From Lysobacterales bacterium (lineage in GTDB: Bacteria > Pseudomonadota > Gammaproteobacteria > Xanthomonadales > Rhodanobacteraceae), in the NCBI GenBank assembly GCA_016707485.1, contig JADJHN010000001.1, positions 62,001-126,000 of the forward strand: a DNA stretch of 64,000 nt, written 5' to 3'. How positions within the stretch are numbered: the stretch's first letter is position 1; the number at the start of each line of letters is the position of its first letter. A program made the translations under genes and the position numbers. Of the stretch, positions 43,961-52,596 are shown in pieces. The notes under the pieces were generated by a model that saw nothing but the letters and a program-made list of their open reading frames with translations, was not told where the DNA came from and ran no database searches.

Positions 43961-45430
43961 ATGGCCTACCACGACCTGCGCGCCTTCCTCGAACGACTTG
44001 AAGCGAACAAGTCGCTGATGCGTGTCAGCGAATCGGTCGACCCGCTGCTTGAAAGCACGGCCCTGTGTTTGCGCTCGCTGCGTGCCGAAGGCCCGGCCCT
44101 CCTGTTTGATTCGATGCTCGGCTCGGAACATTCGATGCTCGGCAACCTGTTTGGTCATCGCCTGCGCATCGAAGCGGCGCTGGCAGGGCGTCCGTTGTCA
44201 TCCTTGCGTGAACTTGGCGAGTTGCTGGCATCGATCAAGGAGCCGCGCTGGCCATCGAGTCTGCGTGGCGCATTGTCAACATGGCCGGAACTGGCACAAC
44301 TGGCGCACGTCGCCCCGCGCACGCTCAAGGATGCGGCGTTTCTTGACGAGGTGGTCAAAGGCGATGACATCGACCTGGCTCGCCTGCCGATCCAGAAGTG
44401 CTGGCCGGGCGACATGGACCGCCTGATCACGCTGGGCATGGTCATCACCCGTGGCACGCGCCAGCCGCGGCAGAACATCGGCATCTATCGACAACAACCG
44501 ATTGCGCGCAATCGCGTGATCATGCGCTGGCTGCCGCACCGCGGCGGTGCGCTGGACTACGCTGACTGGTGTGCCGCCCATCCGCAGCAGCCATTTCCGA
44601 TCATGGTGGCGATCGGTGCCGATCCGGCCACCCTGCTCGCCGCCGTCGCGCCGGTACCCGATACGCTGTCGGAATTCGAATTTGCCGGACTCCTGCGCGG
44701 CGAGCGCACGCGGATCTGGCGCAGTGCGCTGACCGGACTGGATGCGCCGGCCGGTGCGGAAATCCTGCTCGAAGGATTCATCCATCCCGGCGATCGCGCG
44801 CTGGAAGGCCCATTCGGCGACCACACCGGCTACTACAACGCCCAGGCCGAGTTTCCGGTGATGACCATCGAGCGCATGTCGCTGCGCCGCAACGCCATCT
44901 ACCACGGCAGCTACATGGGACGTGCGCCGCATGATGAACCCTCGGTGCTGGCGCTGGCGCTGAACGATTTGTTCGTGCCGATCCTGCGCAGGGTATTTCC
45001 GGAGATCGTCGATTTCCACCTTCCGGCAGCCGCCTGCTCCTATCGCGTCGCGGTGGTCTCGATCCGCAAGCAATATGCCGGTCATGCGCGCCGCATGATG
45101 ATGGGGATCTGGTCGTATCTGCGCCAGTTCACCTACACCAAATTCGTCATCATCACCGACGACGACATCGATGTGCGTGACTGGTCACAGGTGCTGTGGG
45201 CACTGTCGACCCGGGTCGATCCGGCCCGCGACAGCATGCTGGTCGAGAACACGCCGATCGACTATCTGGATTTCGCCAGTCCGGTCGCCGGCATCGGCTC
45301 GAAACTCGGCATCGACGCAACCAACAAATGGCCCGGCGAAACCAGCCGCGCCTGGAGCCAACCGATCCAACCCGATGCCGCCGTCGACAAGCGGGTCGAG
45401 GCACTATGGCAGCGCCTCATGCAGGCCTGA
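43961..45430 (+). CDS. ubiD: UbiD-type prenylated-FMN decarboxylase
   Basis: UbiD removes the carboxyl group of polyprenyl-4-hydroxybenzoate in ubiquinone synthesis using prenylated FMN from UbiX. The 489-residue protein has MAYHDLRAFLERLE, RQNIGIYRQQ (cofactor region), the acidic catalytic segment LEGPFGDHTGYYN and the C-terminal WPGETSRAW typical of UbiD. Start chosen at 43961; seven upstream codons are open but not family-like. An FNR-like site precedes it. Confidence 0.93.
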   Translation: MAYHDLRAFLERLEANKSLMRVSESVDPLLESTALCLRSLRAEGPALLFDSMLGSEHSMLGNLFGHRLRIEAALAGRPLSSLRELGELLASIKEPRWPSSLRGALSTWPELAQLAHVAPRTLKDAAFLDEVVKGDDIDLARLPIQKCWPGDMDRLITLGMVITRGTRQPRQNIGIYRQQPIARNRVIMRWLPHRGGALDYADWCAAHPQQPFPIMVAIGADPATLLAAVAPVPDTLSEFEFAGLLRGERTRIWRSALTGLDAPAGAEILLEGFIHPGDRALEGPFGDHTGYYNAQAEFPVMTIERMSLRRNAIYHGSYMGRAPHDEPSVLALALNDLFVPILRRVFPEIVDFHLPAAACSYRVAVVSIRKQYAGHARRMMMGIWSYLRQFTYTKFVIITDDDIDVRDWSQVLWALSTRVDPARDSMLVENTPIDYLDFASPVAGIGSKLGIDATNKWPGETSRAWSQPIQPDAAVDKRVEALWQRLMQA

Positions 45431-45446
45431 TGGCACGGCGAGCCAC

Positions 45447-45884
45447 TCAGTCTTCGCGGTGCACGACCGCGTTGATCTCGCCCTCTGCTGTCAGCGAGTT
45501 GGAGATCAGGCAAGTCTTTTTTGCCTTGAGCAAGGCTTTCAGCGCCGCTTCTTCATCTGTGCCGGGCGGGACGTGCAGATCCACGCGCATGGTGTAGTGG
45601 GTGAAACGGGTCACGCCCTCGACGCGATCGAGCTTGGCTTCCACGTTGCACTCGATGCGTGTCCAGGCGAGTCCGCCAACGCGGGCAATCGCGCGAAAGC
45701 TGAGCAGGTAACAATCGGCGATCGCGCCCACCAGCAAGGTCTCTGGCGACCAGGCATTACCTGGGCCGCCGAATTCGGCCGGTGGCCAACTCTGCAGCGC
45801 ATCGAGGCCGGCCGAGGTCAGGGTCACCGCGCCCTCGCCTGCGGCATTCCCGGCAACTCGGTAGATATGTGGAAATGCTTGCAT
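45447..45884 (-). CDS. OsmC-family peroxiredoxin
   Basis: This 145-residue OsmC/Ohr-fold protein has the two redox Cys in GAIADCYLLSFRAIA (about 60) and AKKTCLISNSL (about 127), so it should reduce organic peroxides. The ATG at 45884 has GGAG seven bases upstream; an ATG five codons earlier lacks one. It is divergent from cdd and shares a 152-bp intergenic region with an FNR-like site. Confidence 0.88.
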   Translation of the reverse strand: MQAFPHIYRVAGNAAGEGAVTLTSAGLDALQSWPPAEFGGPGNAWSPETLLVGAIADCYLLSFRAIARVGGLAWTRIECNVEAKLDRVEGVTRFTHYTMRVDLHVPPGTDEEAALKALLKAKKTCLISNSLTAEGEINAVVHRED

Positions 45885-45948
45885 GTCCGTGCTCCGCATG
45901 GATGGGTGAAAGACCAGCCTACGCTATCGGCAGCGCCGGTGACCCTCG

Positions 45949-45962
45949 CTGATCCAGATCAA
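45949..45962. promoter_or_regulatory. FNR/Anr-like site between osmC and cdd
   Basis: CTGAT-CCAG-ATCAA matches 9 of 10 fixed bases of the FNR consensus. A good -10 hexamer TAGAAT at 45994-45999 serves cdd; the site would then centre near -50 from that start, less ideal than -41.5. It could act on either divergent gene. Confidence 0.45.
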
Positions 45963-46036
45963 GCCCCACAGCAAAGGGCCGGGACAGCGCTGCTAGAATC
46001 GTCTCCGGCACAGCTGTACGGAAATCGGTGAAAACA

Positions 46037-46453
46037 ATGCATCAGAGTGATCTTGGTGATCTGCGGGAGCAGGCGGAACGTGCCTCGCGGCAAGCACGTG
46101 CGCCCTACTCCGGATTGTTTGTGGGTGCTGCGTTGCGCTCGGCCAGTGGCCAGATCCATCGCGGCTGCAATGTCGAGAACGGTGCCTTGCCGCTGGGCAG
46201 TTGTGCCGAGCGCGGGGCGATCGCCGCCGCCGTGCTGGCCGAAGGCCCGGATTTCGGACTGGTCGAAATCGCCGTGGTGGCGAAGACGGCCGATGGCACC
46301 GTGCAAGCGGTTTCACCCTGCGGCGCGTGTCGCCAGCTGATTGCCGAATCCGGCCCGGGCGCCCGGATCGGCTTCCATTCAACCAACAACGCCTGGGTCA
46401 TCGCCACCAGCGCCGAGCTGCTTCCCTACGCCTTTGTCCTGCCGGAATCCTGA
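46037..46453 (+). CDS. cdd: Cytidine deaminase
   Basis: This 138-residue zinc enzyme deaminates cytidine and deoxycytidine. Zinc ligands and catalytic Glu are in GSCAERGAIAAA (Cys-Ala-Glu, about 54) and SPCGACRQLI (about 89). GCNVENGALPLG is the substrate loop. The ATG at 46037 has GGTGA upstream; a GTG three codons earlier is possible. Its 3' end overlaps convergent deoD by 28 bp, grouping it with nucleoside salvage. Confidence 0.95.
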   Translation: MHQSDLGDLREQAERASRQARAPYSGLFVGAALRSASGQIHRGCNVENGALPLGSCAERGAIAAAVLAEGPDFGLVEIAVVAKTADGTVQAVSPCGACRQLIAESGPGARIGFHSTNNAWVIATSAELLPYAFVLPES

Positions 46454-47169
46454 GCTTCGTCATCCCGCATCAGCAAGCTTTCCAGGACCAGTTCCGCCAT
46501 GCGTGCGAGACCATGTTCGCGCTGGTCGGCAGCCATGTGCTCATCGCGCTGCAGGTGGTCCGTCATCGTCAGTACCGAGAGTGCCTGGATGTTCTCGCGC
46601 ATGGCCACGCCGTACAGCCCGGCCGATTCCATTTCAATGCCGCAGATGTGATGTCGCGCCAGCAACGGCAGGATGTTGGCGTCACCATCGTAGAAACAGT
46701 CGGTACTGAACACACGGGCAACGCGCACAGCCAGGTTGCTGCGTCGAGCCTGCTCGTGCACTGCCTGCAGCAAGCCGAAATCCGCGCACGCGGCCAGGTC
46801 ATGGCCTCCGAAATGCAGGCGATTGAAACCGGAATCCGTGGAGGCCGACTGCGCAAGCAGCAAGTCGCCGATGGCGACATCGCCAATGCCGCCGCAAGTA
46901 CCGACGCGGACGATGCGCCTGACCTGGTAGCTGCGTGCCAGCTCGGTGGCGTAGATCGCGCACGAGGGGATGCCCATGCCGCTGCCCATGACCGTCACGG
47001 GCATGCCGCGATAGCTGCCGGTGAATGCCAGCATGTTGCGGCGCGCGCTGACCTCGCGGCAATCATCCAGAAACATTGTCGCGATATGCCGGGCGCGCAG
47101 GGGATCGCCCGGCAACAGCACGGTCGGCGCGATGCTGCCGATTTCGGCGGCGATATGCGTGGTACTCAT
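46426..47169 (-). CDS. deoD: Purine nucleoside phosphorylase, DeoD type
   Basis: This 247-residue hexameric-type phosphorylase splits purine (deoxy)nucleosides. It has LPGDPLRARHIA (phosphate site), GSGMGIPSCAIYATEL, EMESAGLYGVA (ribose contacts) and a Thr-Asp in LTMTDH where E. coli has Ser-Asp. It is the last gene of the deoCABD operon, overlapping deoB by 4 bp and convergent cdd by 28 bp. Confidence 0.95.
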   Translation of the reverse strand: MSTTHIAAEIGSIAPTVLLPGDPLRARHIATMFLDDCREVSARRNMLAFTGSYRGMPVTVMGSGMGIPSCAIYATELARSYQVRRIVRVGTCGGIGDVAIGDLLLAQSASTDSGFNRLHFGGHDLAACADFGLLQAVHEQARRSNLAVRVARVFSTDCFYDGDANILPLLARHHICGIEMESAGLYGVAMRENIQALSVLTMTDHLQRDEHMAADQREHGLARMAELVLESLLMRDDEAQDSGRTKA

Positions 47170-48389
47170 GCGGGTGTCTCGCTGATTCGACTCAGGAAGC
47201 TGTGGCCTTCGGCAAGCGCGGGCAGGCCCAGGTGGCTGGCCATGCTCTGGCCAATGTCGGCAAAGCTGTCCCGTCGGCCGATTGGGCGGGGCACAATGGT
47301 CGGCCCCGAAGCGAGCACCGGAATGCACTCGCGGGTGTGGTCACTGCCTGGGAAGGTCGGATCGCAGCCATGGTCGGCACTGAGCACGAGCAGGTCGTTG
47401 CGACGCAAGCGGCGACGCAGGCGCCACAGTCGGACATCGAAGGCTTCCAGTGCACGCGCATAGCCGAAGACATCGCGCCGATGCCCGTAGACACTGTCGA
47501 AATCGACGAAATTGGTCGCGATCATGCTGCCATTGCGGGCATCGTCCATGGCCAGCAGGGTGGCATCGAACAAGGCATCGTGGCCGTGGGCATGCACACT
47601 CCGGCTGATTCCGCGCGCGGCGAAAATATCCGAGATCTTGCCGATTGCGATCACCTCGTTGCCGTTTTCAACGACGGCATCGAGCAAGGTCGGCGCCGGT
47701 GGCGGCAGCGAGTAGTCGCGGCGATTGCCGGTGCGCTTGAAGTCATCCGCCGAACCGCCGACAAACGGTCGTGCGATGACCCGCGCGATGTTGAACGGGG
47801 CCAGCAGGCGGCGGGCGATTTCGCACACTGCGTACAGGCGCTCAAGTCCGAAGCGATGCTCGTGGGCGGCGATCTGGAATACCGAATCGGCCGAGGTGTA
47901 GACAATCGGGCAACCCGTTTCCAGATGCTGCTCGCCGAGGCGCTTGAGGATCTCGGTTCCCGAGGCATGGCAGTTGCCGAGAACGCCCGGCAGGCCGGCC
48001 TCCTCGATCAGTGCCTGCAGCAATTGCGGGGGGAAGCTGTTCGCGGCGTTCTCAAAATGTCCGAATGGTTGGCTGACGATGACCCCGGCCGTTTCCCAGT
48101 GACCGGACGGCGTGTCCTTGCCGGCGGCGCGCTCGCAGGCGTGACCCCACAGACCTTCCGGCAATGGCAGGTCGGCAAAGCCTTCCGCCATCCGGCCTTG
48201 CGCGGCGGCATGCGCCTGCGGCAAGCCGAGACGACTCAGGTTCGGCAGGCGCAACGGGCCGCGCGGCGCGGCGGCGCAGGCGGCGGCGATATGGCCGAAC
48301 GTATCCGCACCTTCGTCGCCCCAGTCCGCAGCATCCGGTGCCGCACCGATGCCCAGTGAATCAAGCACGAGCCAGATGACCCGGCTCAT
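47166..48389 (-). CDS. deoB: Phosphopentomutase
   Basis: This 407-residue alkaline-phosphatase-fold mutase interconverts (deoxy)ribose-1- and -5-phosphate. N-terminal metal site LVLDSLGIGAAPDA and C-terminal LSADHGCDPTFPGSDHTRE match DeoB. Overlaps of 4 bp with both deoA and deoD show a tightly coupled operon. Confidence 0.96.
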   Translation of the reverse strand: MSRVIWLVLDSLGIGAAPDAADWGDEGADTFGHIAAACAAAPRGPLRLPNLSRLGLPQAHAAAQGRMAEGFADLPLPEGLWGHACERAAGKDTPSGHWETAGVIVSQPFGHFENAANSFPPQLLQALIEEAGLPGVLGNCHASGTEILKRLGEQHLETGCPIVYTSADSVFQIAAHEHRFGLERLYAVCEIARRLLAPFNIARVIARPFVGGSADDFKRTGNRRDYSLPPPAPTLLDAVVENGNEVIAIGKISDIFAARGISRSVHAHGHDALFDATLLAMDDARNGSMIATNFVDFDSVYGHRRDVFGYARALEAFDVRLWRLRRRLRRNDLLVLSADHGCDPTFPGSDHTRECIPVLASGPTIVPRPIGRRDSFADIGQSMASHLGLPALAEGHSFLSRISETPA

Positions 48390-49714
48390 GCCCGCACTCC
48401 TGGCCGATGCCAGCGCAGCAGCGGTGGCAGCGCAGGCGCTTCCTCATCGATGCGGAATGCGCCCAGCACGCGCCCGGCGACCGACTCGGCCATTGCCGGC
48501 GTACGCGCATGGACGATCGCCAAAGGCTGCCCCGCGGAAACCGTTGCGCCAAGACCGAGCACGGCGGACAACCCCACGGCGTGGTCGATTGCCTGCCCGG
48601 CCTGGCTGCGTGCACCACCGAGCAAGCCGACAACATGGCCAAGCCCACGCACGTCGATTTCGCCGACAAATCCCGCACGCCCTGCATGGATGGCTCGCTG
48701 CACCGGCGCCCGTGGCAGCCACGCATCGATATCCGCAAACAGTGAACGCGGCCCGCCCAGCCCGGCTACCATGCGCTCGAAGCGTTCGGCCGCCGCTCCT
48801 GATTCAAGGGCGCGCAGGATCATGCCGCGCGCCGTGTCCTCGTCGCTGGCGAGTCCGCCCATCTGCAGCAAGGCCGCAGACAAAGCGATGCTCAACTCGA
48901 GCAGGCGCGCACCACCGCCACGCCCGCTCAGCAGATCAAGCACCTCGCGCAGTTCAAGCGCATTGCCGGCACTGTTGCCGAGCACTTGATCCATGTCGCT
49001 GATGGCCGCGCGCACCTGCATGCCGCTGCCTGCCGCCGCATCCAGCAGGCGATCGGCCAGATCCCGCGCCTCCTCTTCATGTGCAAGCTGGGCGCCGCTG
49101 CCGACCTTGACATCAAGCACCAGCGCCTGCGCACCACCGGCCAGCTTCTTGGAAAGGATCGACGCAACCATCAAGGCCGGCACATCGACCGTTGCGGTGA
49201 CATCACGCACCGCATACAGGCGACGATCGGCGGGTGCCAGCGCGTCGCTTTGACCGACAATCACGCAGCCCGCATCGGCCAGCACGGCGCGCATGCGCGC
49301 ATCGAGCGGGTTGATCGTGTAGCCGGGAATGCTTTCGAGTTTGTCGAGGGTGCCGCCGGTGTGGCCGAGGCCGCGTCCGGAAATCATGGGCACGTAGCCA
49401 CCGCAAGCGGCCAGCAAGGGTGCCAGCAGCAAGCTCGTGCAATCGCCCACGCCGCCGGTTGAATGCTTGTCGAGCAGTGGTCCGGGCAGACCGTCCCAGC
49501 GCAGGCGTGATCCGGAATCGCACAGGGCCAGGGTCAGTGCGCGGGTTTCCTCGGCGTCCATGCCTCGCCAGGCCACGCTCATGGCAAATGCGGCAATCTG
49601 CGCATCGCACCATGAGCCATCGGCAATGCCCTTGGCGATCGCGTGCACTTGCCGCGCATCGAGGCGCTGGCCTTCGCGTTTGTGGCGGATCAGCGCCGCC
49701 GCATCGACAGCCAT
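48386..49714 (-). CDS. deoA: Thymidine phosphorylase
   Basis: This 442-residue enzyme phosphorolyses thymidine to thymine and deoxyribose-1-phosphate. It has DKHSTGGVGDCTSLLLAP (phosphate-binding, about 83), SGRGLGHTGGTLDKLESIPG and the C-terminal lyase-type pyrimidine phosphorylase domain. The start at 49714 (MAVDAAALIRHKREG) is set by family; the frame continues open inside deoC. It shares one base with the deoC end. Confidence 0.96.
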   Translation of the reverse strand: MAVDAAALIRHKREGQRLDARQVHAIAKGIADGSWCDAQIAAFAMSVAWRGMDAEETRALTLALCDSGSRLRWDGLPGPLLDKHSTGGVGDCTSLLLAPLLAACGGYVPMISGRGLGHTGGTLDKLESIPGYTINPLDARMRAVLADAGCVIVGQSDALAPADRRLYAVRDVTATVDVPALMVASILSKKLAGGAQALVLDVKVGSGAQLAHEEEARDLADRLLDAAAGSGMQVRAAISDMDQVLGNSAGNALELREVLDLLSGRGGGARLLELSIALSAALLQMGGLASDEDTARGMILRALESGAAAERFERMVAGLGGPRSLFADIDAWLPRAPVQRAIHAGRAGFVGEIDVRGLGHVVGLLGGARSQAGQAIDHAVGLSAVLGLGATVSAGQPLAIVHARTPAMAESVAGRVLGAFRIDEEAPALPPLLRWHRPGVRA

Positions 49715-50493
49715 CACGGAGCCGCGGGAATCGCTGCCAGCAACTCGCCAAACAGGCTGCTGGCACCAATGCGGAAATGCCTGGCCGTCACCCACGCCGG
49801 GCCGAACTTGTCCGTCGCCTGGGCCAGATAGGCCTCGGCCTGCTGCAGCGTGCGGATGCCACCGGCAACCTTGATCCCGCATCCTCCGCCCTGCTCGGCA
49901 ATCGCATCGAGCATGATCGCGCTGGCTTCAAGGGTGGCATTGACCGCGACCTTGCCGGTGGAGGTCTTCAGGAAATCGACGCCTTCCGCAAGGCCCAGCG
50001 CACACGCGGCGCGAATGCGTTGCGGGGTCTGCAGGATGCCGGTTTCGAGGATCAGCTTGAGGGCGATGCCGGTGACACAGATCTCGCGAACGGCGCCGAC
50101 CAGGCGCTGCGCGGCGAGGCGGTCGTCCGCCGTATCGAGACTGCGAGGCAATACCAGGTCGATCTCGTCGGCACCGGCGGCAATTGCACGCCGGGTCTCG
50201 CGCATGGCGCGTTCGCGATTCGACGAGCCATCCGGGAAATTGACCACCGTGGCAATGGCAATGCCACTGCCACGCAAGGCGCGTGCGGCCGTGCTGACAT
50301 GCTCCGGATAGACACACACCGCCGCTGGCACGACATGTGTCGTTTGCGCAGACGCACACAGGTCCTCGATCTGTTGCGGCGTATCGTCTTCGCCGAGACT
50401 GGTCAGATCGAGCAGCGGCACCAGACGCAGGGCAAGTGCGCTGCGTGCATCGCCGTTCGCCGATCCGTGCGTATCGAAGGCCATGGTCACCAT
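49714..50493 (-). CDS. deoC: Deoxyribose-phosphate aldolase
   Basis: This 259-residue class I aldolase cleaves 2-deoxyribose-5-phosphate to acetaldehyde and glyceraldehyde-3-phosphate. The Schiff-base Lys is in VDFLKTSTGK and the second Lys in CGIKVAGGIRT. The ATG at 50493 follows AAGGA; MAFDTHG three codons on is an alternative. It leads the deoCABD operon, whose promoter must lie in the 157-bp gap to ubiU. Confidence 0.95.
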   Translation of the reverse strand: MVTMAFDTHGSANGDARSALALRLVPLLDLTSLGEDDTPQQIEDLCASAQTTHVVPAAVCVYPEHVSTAARALRGSGIAIATVVNFPDGSSNRERAMRETRRAIAAGADEIDLVLPRSLDTADDRLAAQRLVGAVREICVTGIALKLILETGILQTPQRIRAACALGLAEGVDFLKTSTGKVAVNATLEASAIMLDAIAEQGGGCGIKVAGGIRTLQQAEAYLAQATDKFGPAWVTARHFRIGASSLFGELLAAIPAAP

Positions 50494-50583
50494 CGCATTC
50501 CTTGATTCCAACACGGGAATCTAGGTCGCGAAGACATGCACTGCCTTGACCTGAGGCAAGCCTCGGCCAGAATCCCGCCTCGC

Positions 50584-50597
50584 CTGATCCGGATCAA
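50584..50597. promoter_or_regulatory. FNR/Anr-like site upstream of ubiU
   Basis: CTGAT-CCGG-ATCAA matches 9 of 10 fixed bases of the FNR consensus. It centres about 42 bases before an expected start near 50632, with GATCAT at 50620 as a -10 candidate. A weaker look-alike, TTGAC-CTGA-GGCAA, is at 50546-50559. The gap also holds the deoC promoter. Confidence 0.55.
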
Positions 50598-50650
50598 GGC
50601 AAGGCCGGTTGCCGTCGCCGATCATGCCGCGGCACACTGGAGTACCCGCC

Positions 50651-51649
50651 ATGCAACTGGTTTGTCCGGCCGGCAATCTGCCGGCGCTGATGGCTGCGAT
50701 CGACAACGGTGCCGACGCGGTCTATGTCGGCTTTCGCGACCAGACCAATGCGCGCGCGTTTCCGGGCCTCAATTTCTCCGACGATGACCTGCGCCGCGGC
50801 ATTGCCTGTGCGCGGCAGCATCGCCGCAAGGTCTACCTGGCCCTGAACACCTATCCCGAAAGTGCGCGCATGAGCGAGTGGCATGCGGCAGTCGATCGCG
50901 CCGCCGACATCGGTGCCAGCGCCATCATTGCCGCCGACATGGCCGTGCTCGACTATGCCGCGCGACGTCACCCGGATCTGCCGCGGCATCTGTCCGTGCA
51001 GGGCTCGGCGACCACCCAGGCCGCGCTGCGTTATTACCACGAGCGTTTCGGCATCGCCCGTGCCGTGCTGCCGCGCGTGCTTTCGCTGCAACAGGTCGAA
51101 CGCCTGTGCGCGGCGACGCCGGTGCCGCTTGAAGTCTTCGCCTTCGGCAGCCTGTGCATCATGGTCGAAGGTCGCTGCCAGTTGTCGAGCTACGTAACCG
51201 GAGCCTCACCGAACCGCCACGGCGTCTGCTCGCCGGCGCGCTTCGTCAAGTGGGAGGAACAGACCGATGGCAGCCGTACGGTGCGCTTGAACGGCGTGCT
51301 CATGGATCGCTACGCGGAAGGCGAAGCGGCCGGCTACCCGACCGTGTGCAAGGGTCGTTTCGATGTCGGCGGCGAGGTCTTCCATGCGCTGGAGGAGCCG
51401 ACCAGCCTGAACACGCTCGGCCTGTTGCCGCAGCTTGCCCGCGCCGGCGTGGTTGCGCTGAAGATCGAGGGCCGCCAGCGCGGTGCCGCCTATGTCGCCA
51501 GCGTCGCCCGCGTCTGGCGACGTGCCATCGATGAACTCCAGGCATCGAATGAAAAATGGTCGTTGCGTCCGGAATGGCAGACCGAGCTTTCCGCGCACGC
51601 CGAAGGCCACCAGACCACGCTTGGACCCTATCACCGCAGTTGGCATTGA
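50651..51649 (+). CDS. ubiU: Oxygen-independent ubiquinone hydroxylation protein UbiU (U32 family)
   Basis: UbiU works as a heterodimer with UbiV to hydroxylate the ubiquinone ring without oxygen. The 332-residue protein begins MQLVCPAGNLPALMAAIDNGADAVYVGF, the U32 barrel start. The four Cys expected to bind the 4Fe-4S cluster are in SLCIMVEGRCQLSSY, HGVCSPARF and PTVCKGRF. KIEGRQRG is also family typical. It lies 2 bp before ubiV and behind an FNR-like site. Confidence 0.94.
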   Translation: MQLVCPAGNLPALMAAIDNGADAVYVGFRDQTNARAFPGLNFSDDDLRRGIACARQHRRKVYLALNTYPESARMSEWHAAVDRAADIGASAIIAADMAVLDYAARRHPDLPRHLSVQGSATTQAALRYYHERFGIARAVLPRVLSLQQVERLCAATPVPLEVFAFGSLCIMVEGRCQLSSYVTGASPNRHGVCSPARFVKWEEQTDGSRTVRLNGVLMDRYAEGEAAGYPTVCKGRFDVGGEVFHALEEPTSLNTLGLLPQLARAGVVALKIEGRQRGAAYVASVARVWRRAIDELQASNEKWSLRPEWQTELSAHAEGHQTTLGPYHRSWH

Positions 51650-51651
51650 AC

Positions 51652-52539
51652 ATGAAACTGAGTCTCGGACCACTCCAGTATTTCTGGCCACGCGAACAGG
51701 TGCTGGCCTTCTATCGGCAGACGCGCGATTGGCCGCTGGACATCATCTATCTCGGCGAAACCGTGTGCAGCAAGCGCCGTGAACTTGGTACCCGTGACTG
51801 GATCGCGCTGGCGGAAGAACTCGCCGATGACGGTCGCGAGATCGTGTTGTCCGGTCTGGCCCTGCTCGAAGCGGAATCGGAACTTGGCGCACTGCAACGG
51901 ATCATCCGCAACGGCCGCTTCACGGTCGAGGCCAACGACATGTCGGCGGTGCAGTTGTGCCGCGAGAACGGCGTGCGCTTCGTCGCTGGCCCAACACTCA
52001 ATATCTACAATGCGCGGACCTTGCAATTGCTGCGCGAGGATGGCTTGTATCGACTTGCCCTGGGCGTCGAGCAGGGCCGTGAATTGCTGCGTGCGCTGGA
52101 TGAGCAGACGCGTGCCGCGGGCGAGACCCTGCCCGAACTGGAGATCATCGCCTGGGGCCGCCTGCCCTTGTCCTATTCGGCACGCTGCTTCACCGCGCGG
52201 GCGCTGGACGTGGCCAAGGACCAGTGCGGCTTCCGCTGCATCGAGCATCCCGACGGCCTGCCCCTGGCCACCCGCGAGGAGCAGCCGTTCCTGACCATCA
52301 ACGGCATCCAGATCCAGAGCCACGAAGTGTTCGACCTGTGTCCGGAATTGCCCGAGCTGCGCGAGGCCGGCATCGACATCCTGCGCCTGTATCCACAGAT
52401 CGGCGACATGGCCGCCATCGTCAACTACTTCGATGCCGCGCGTCGCGGCGAAGTGCCGGTCGAGCGTCGCGGTGCGCGCAATGGTTACTGGGAGGGCAGC
52501 GCCGGCATGGAATCGGTCAACGCGACCATGCCAATCTGA
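51652..52539 (+). CDS. ubiV: Oxygen-independent ubiquinone hydroxylation protein UbiV (U32 family)
   Basis: This is a 295-residue partner of UbiU. It starts KLSLGPLQYFWPREQVLAFY. The cluster Cys are in GETVCSKRRE (about 39), then SARCFTARA, KDQCGF and RCIEHP, matching the C-x12-C-x3-C pattern of UbiV. FGRLP-like AWGRLPLSYSARC is a family signature. It is translationally adjacent to ubiU and faces the ubiT gene across a hairpin. Confidence 0.93.
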   Translation: MKLSLGPLQYFWPREQVLAFYRQTRDWPLDIIYLGETVCSKRRELGTRDWIALAEELADDGREIVLSGLALLEAESELGALQRIIRNGRFTVEANDMSAVQLCRENGVRFVAGPTLNIYNARTLQLLREDGLYRLALGVEQGRELLRALDEQTRAAGETLPELEIIAWGRLPLSYSARCFTARALDVAKDQCGFRCIEHPDGLPLATREEQPFLTINGIQIQSHEVFDLCPELPELREAGIDILRLYPQIGDMAAIVNYFDAARRGEVPVERRGARNGYWEGSAGMESVNATMPI

Positions 52540-52559
52540 CTGCAGCCGCGCCTGGAAAA

Positions 52560-52585
52560 CCGGCGCGGGTCTCGATGCGCGCCGG
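52560..52585. terminator. Hairpin between convergent ubiV and ubiT
   Basis: CCGGCGCG and CGCGCCGG form a perfect 8-bp stem with a 10-base loop in the 57-bp gap. An alternative stem CCGCGCC/GGCGCGG overlaps its left arm. There is no T-run, so it may stall or stabilise transcripts rather than act as a classic terminator. Confidence 0.5.
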
Positions 52586-52596
52586 GGAATCCCTGC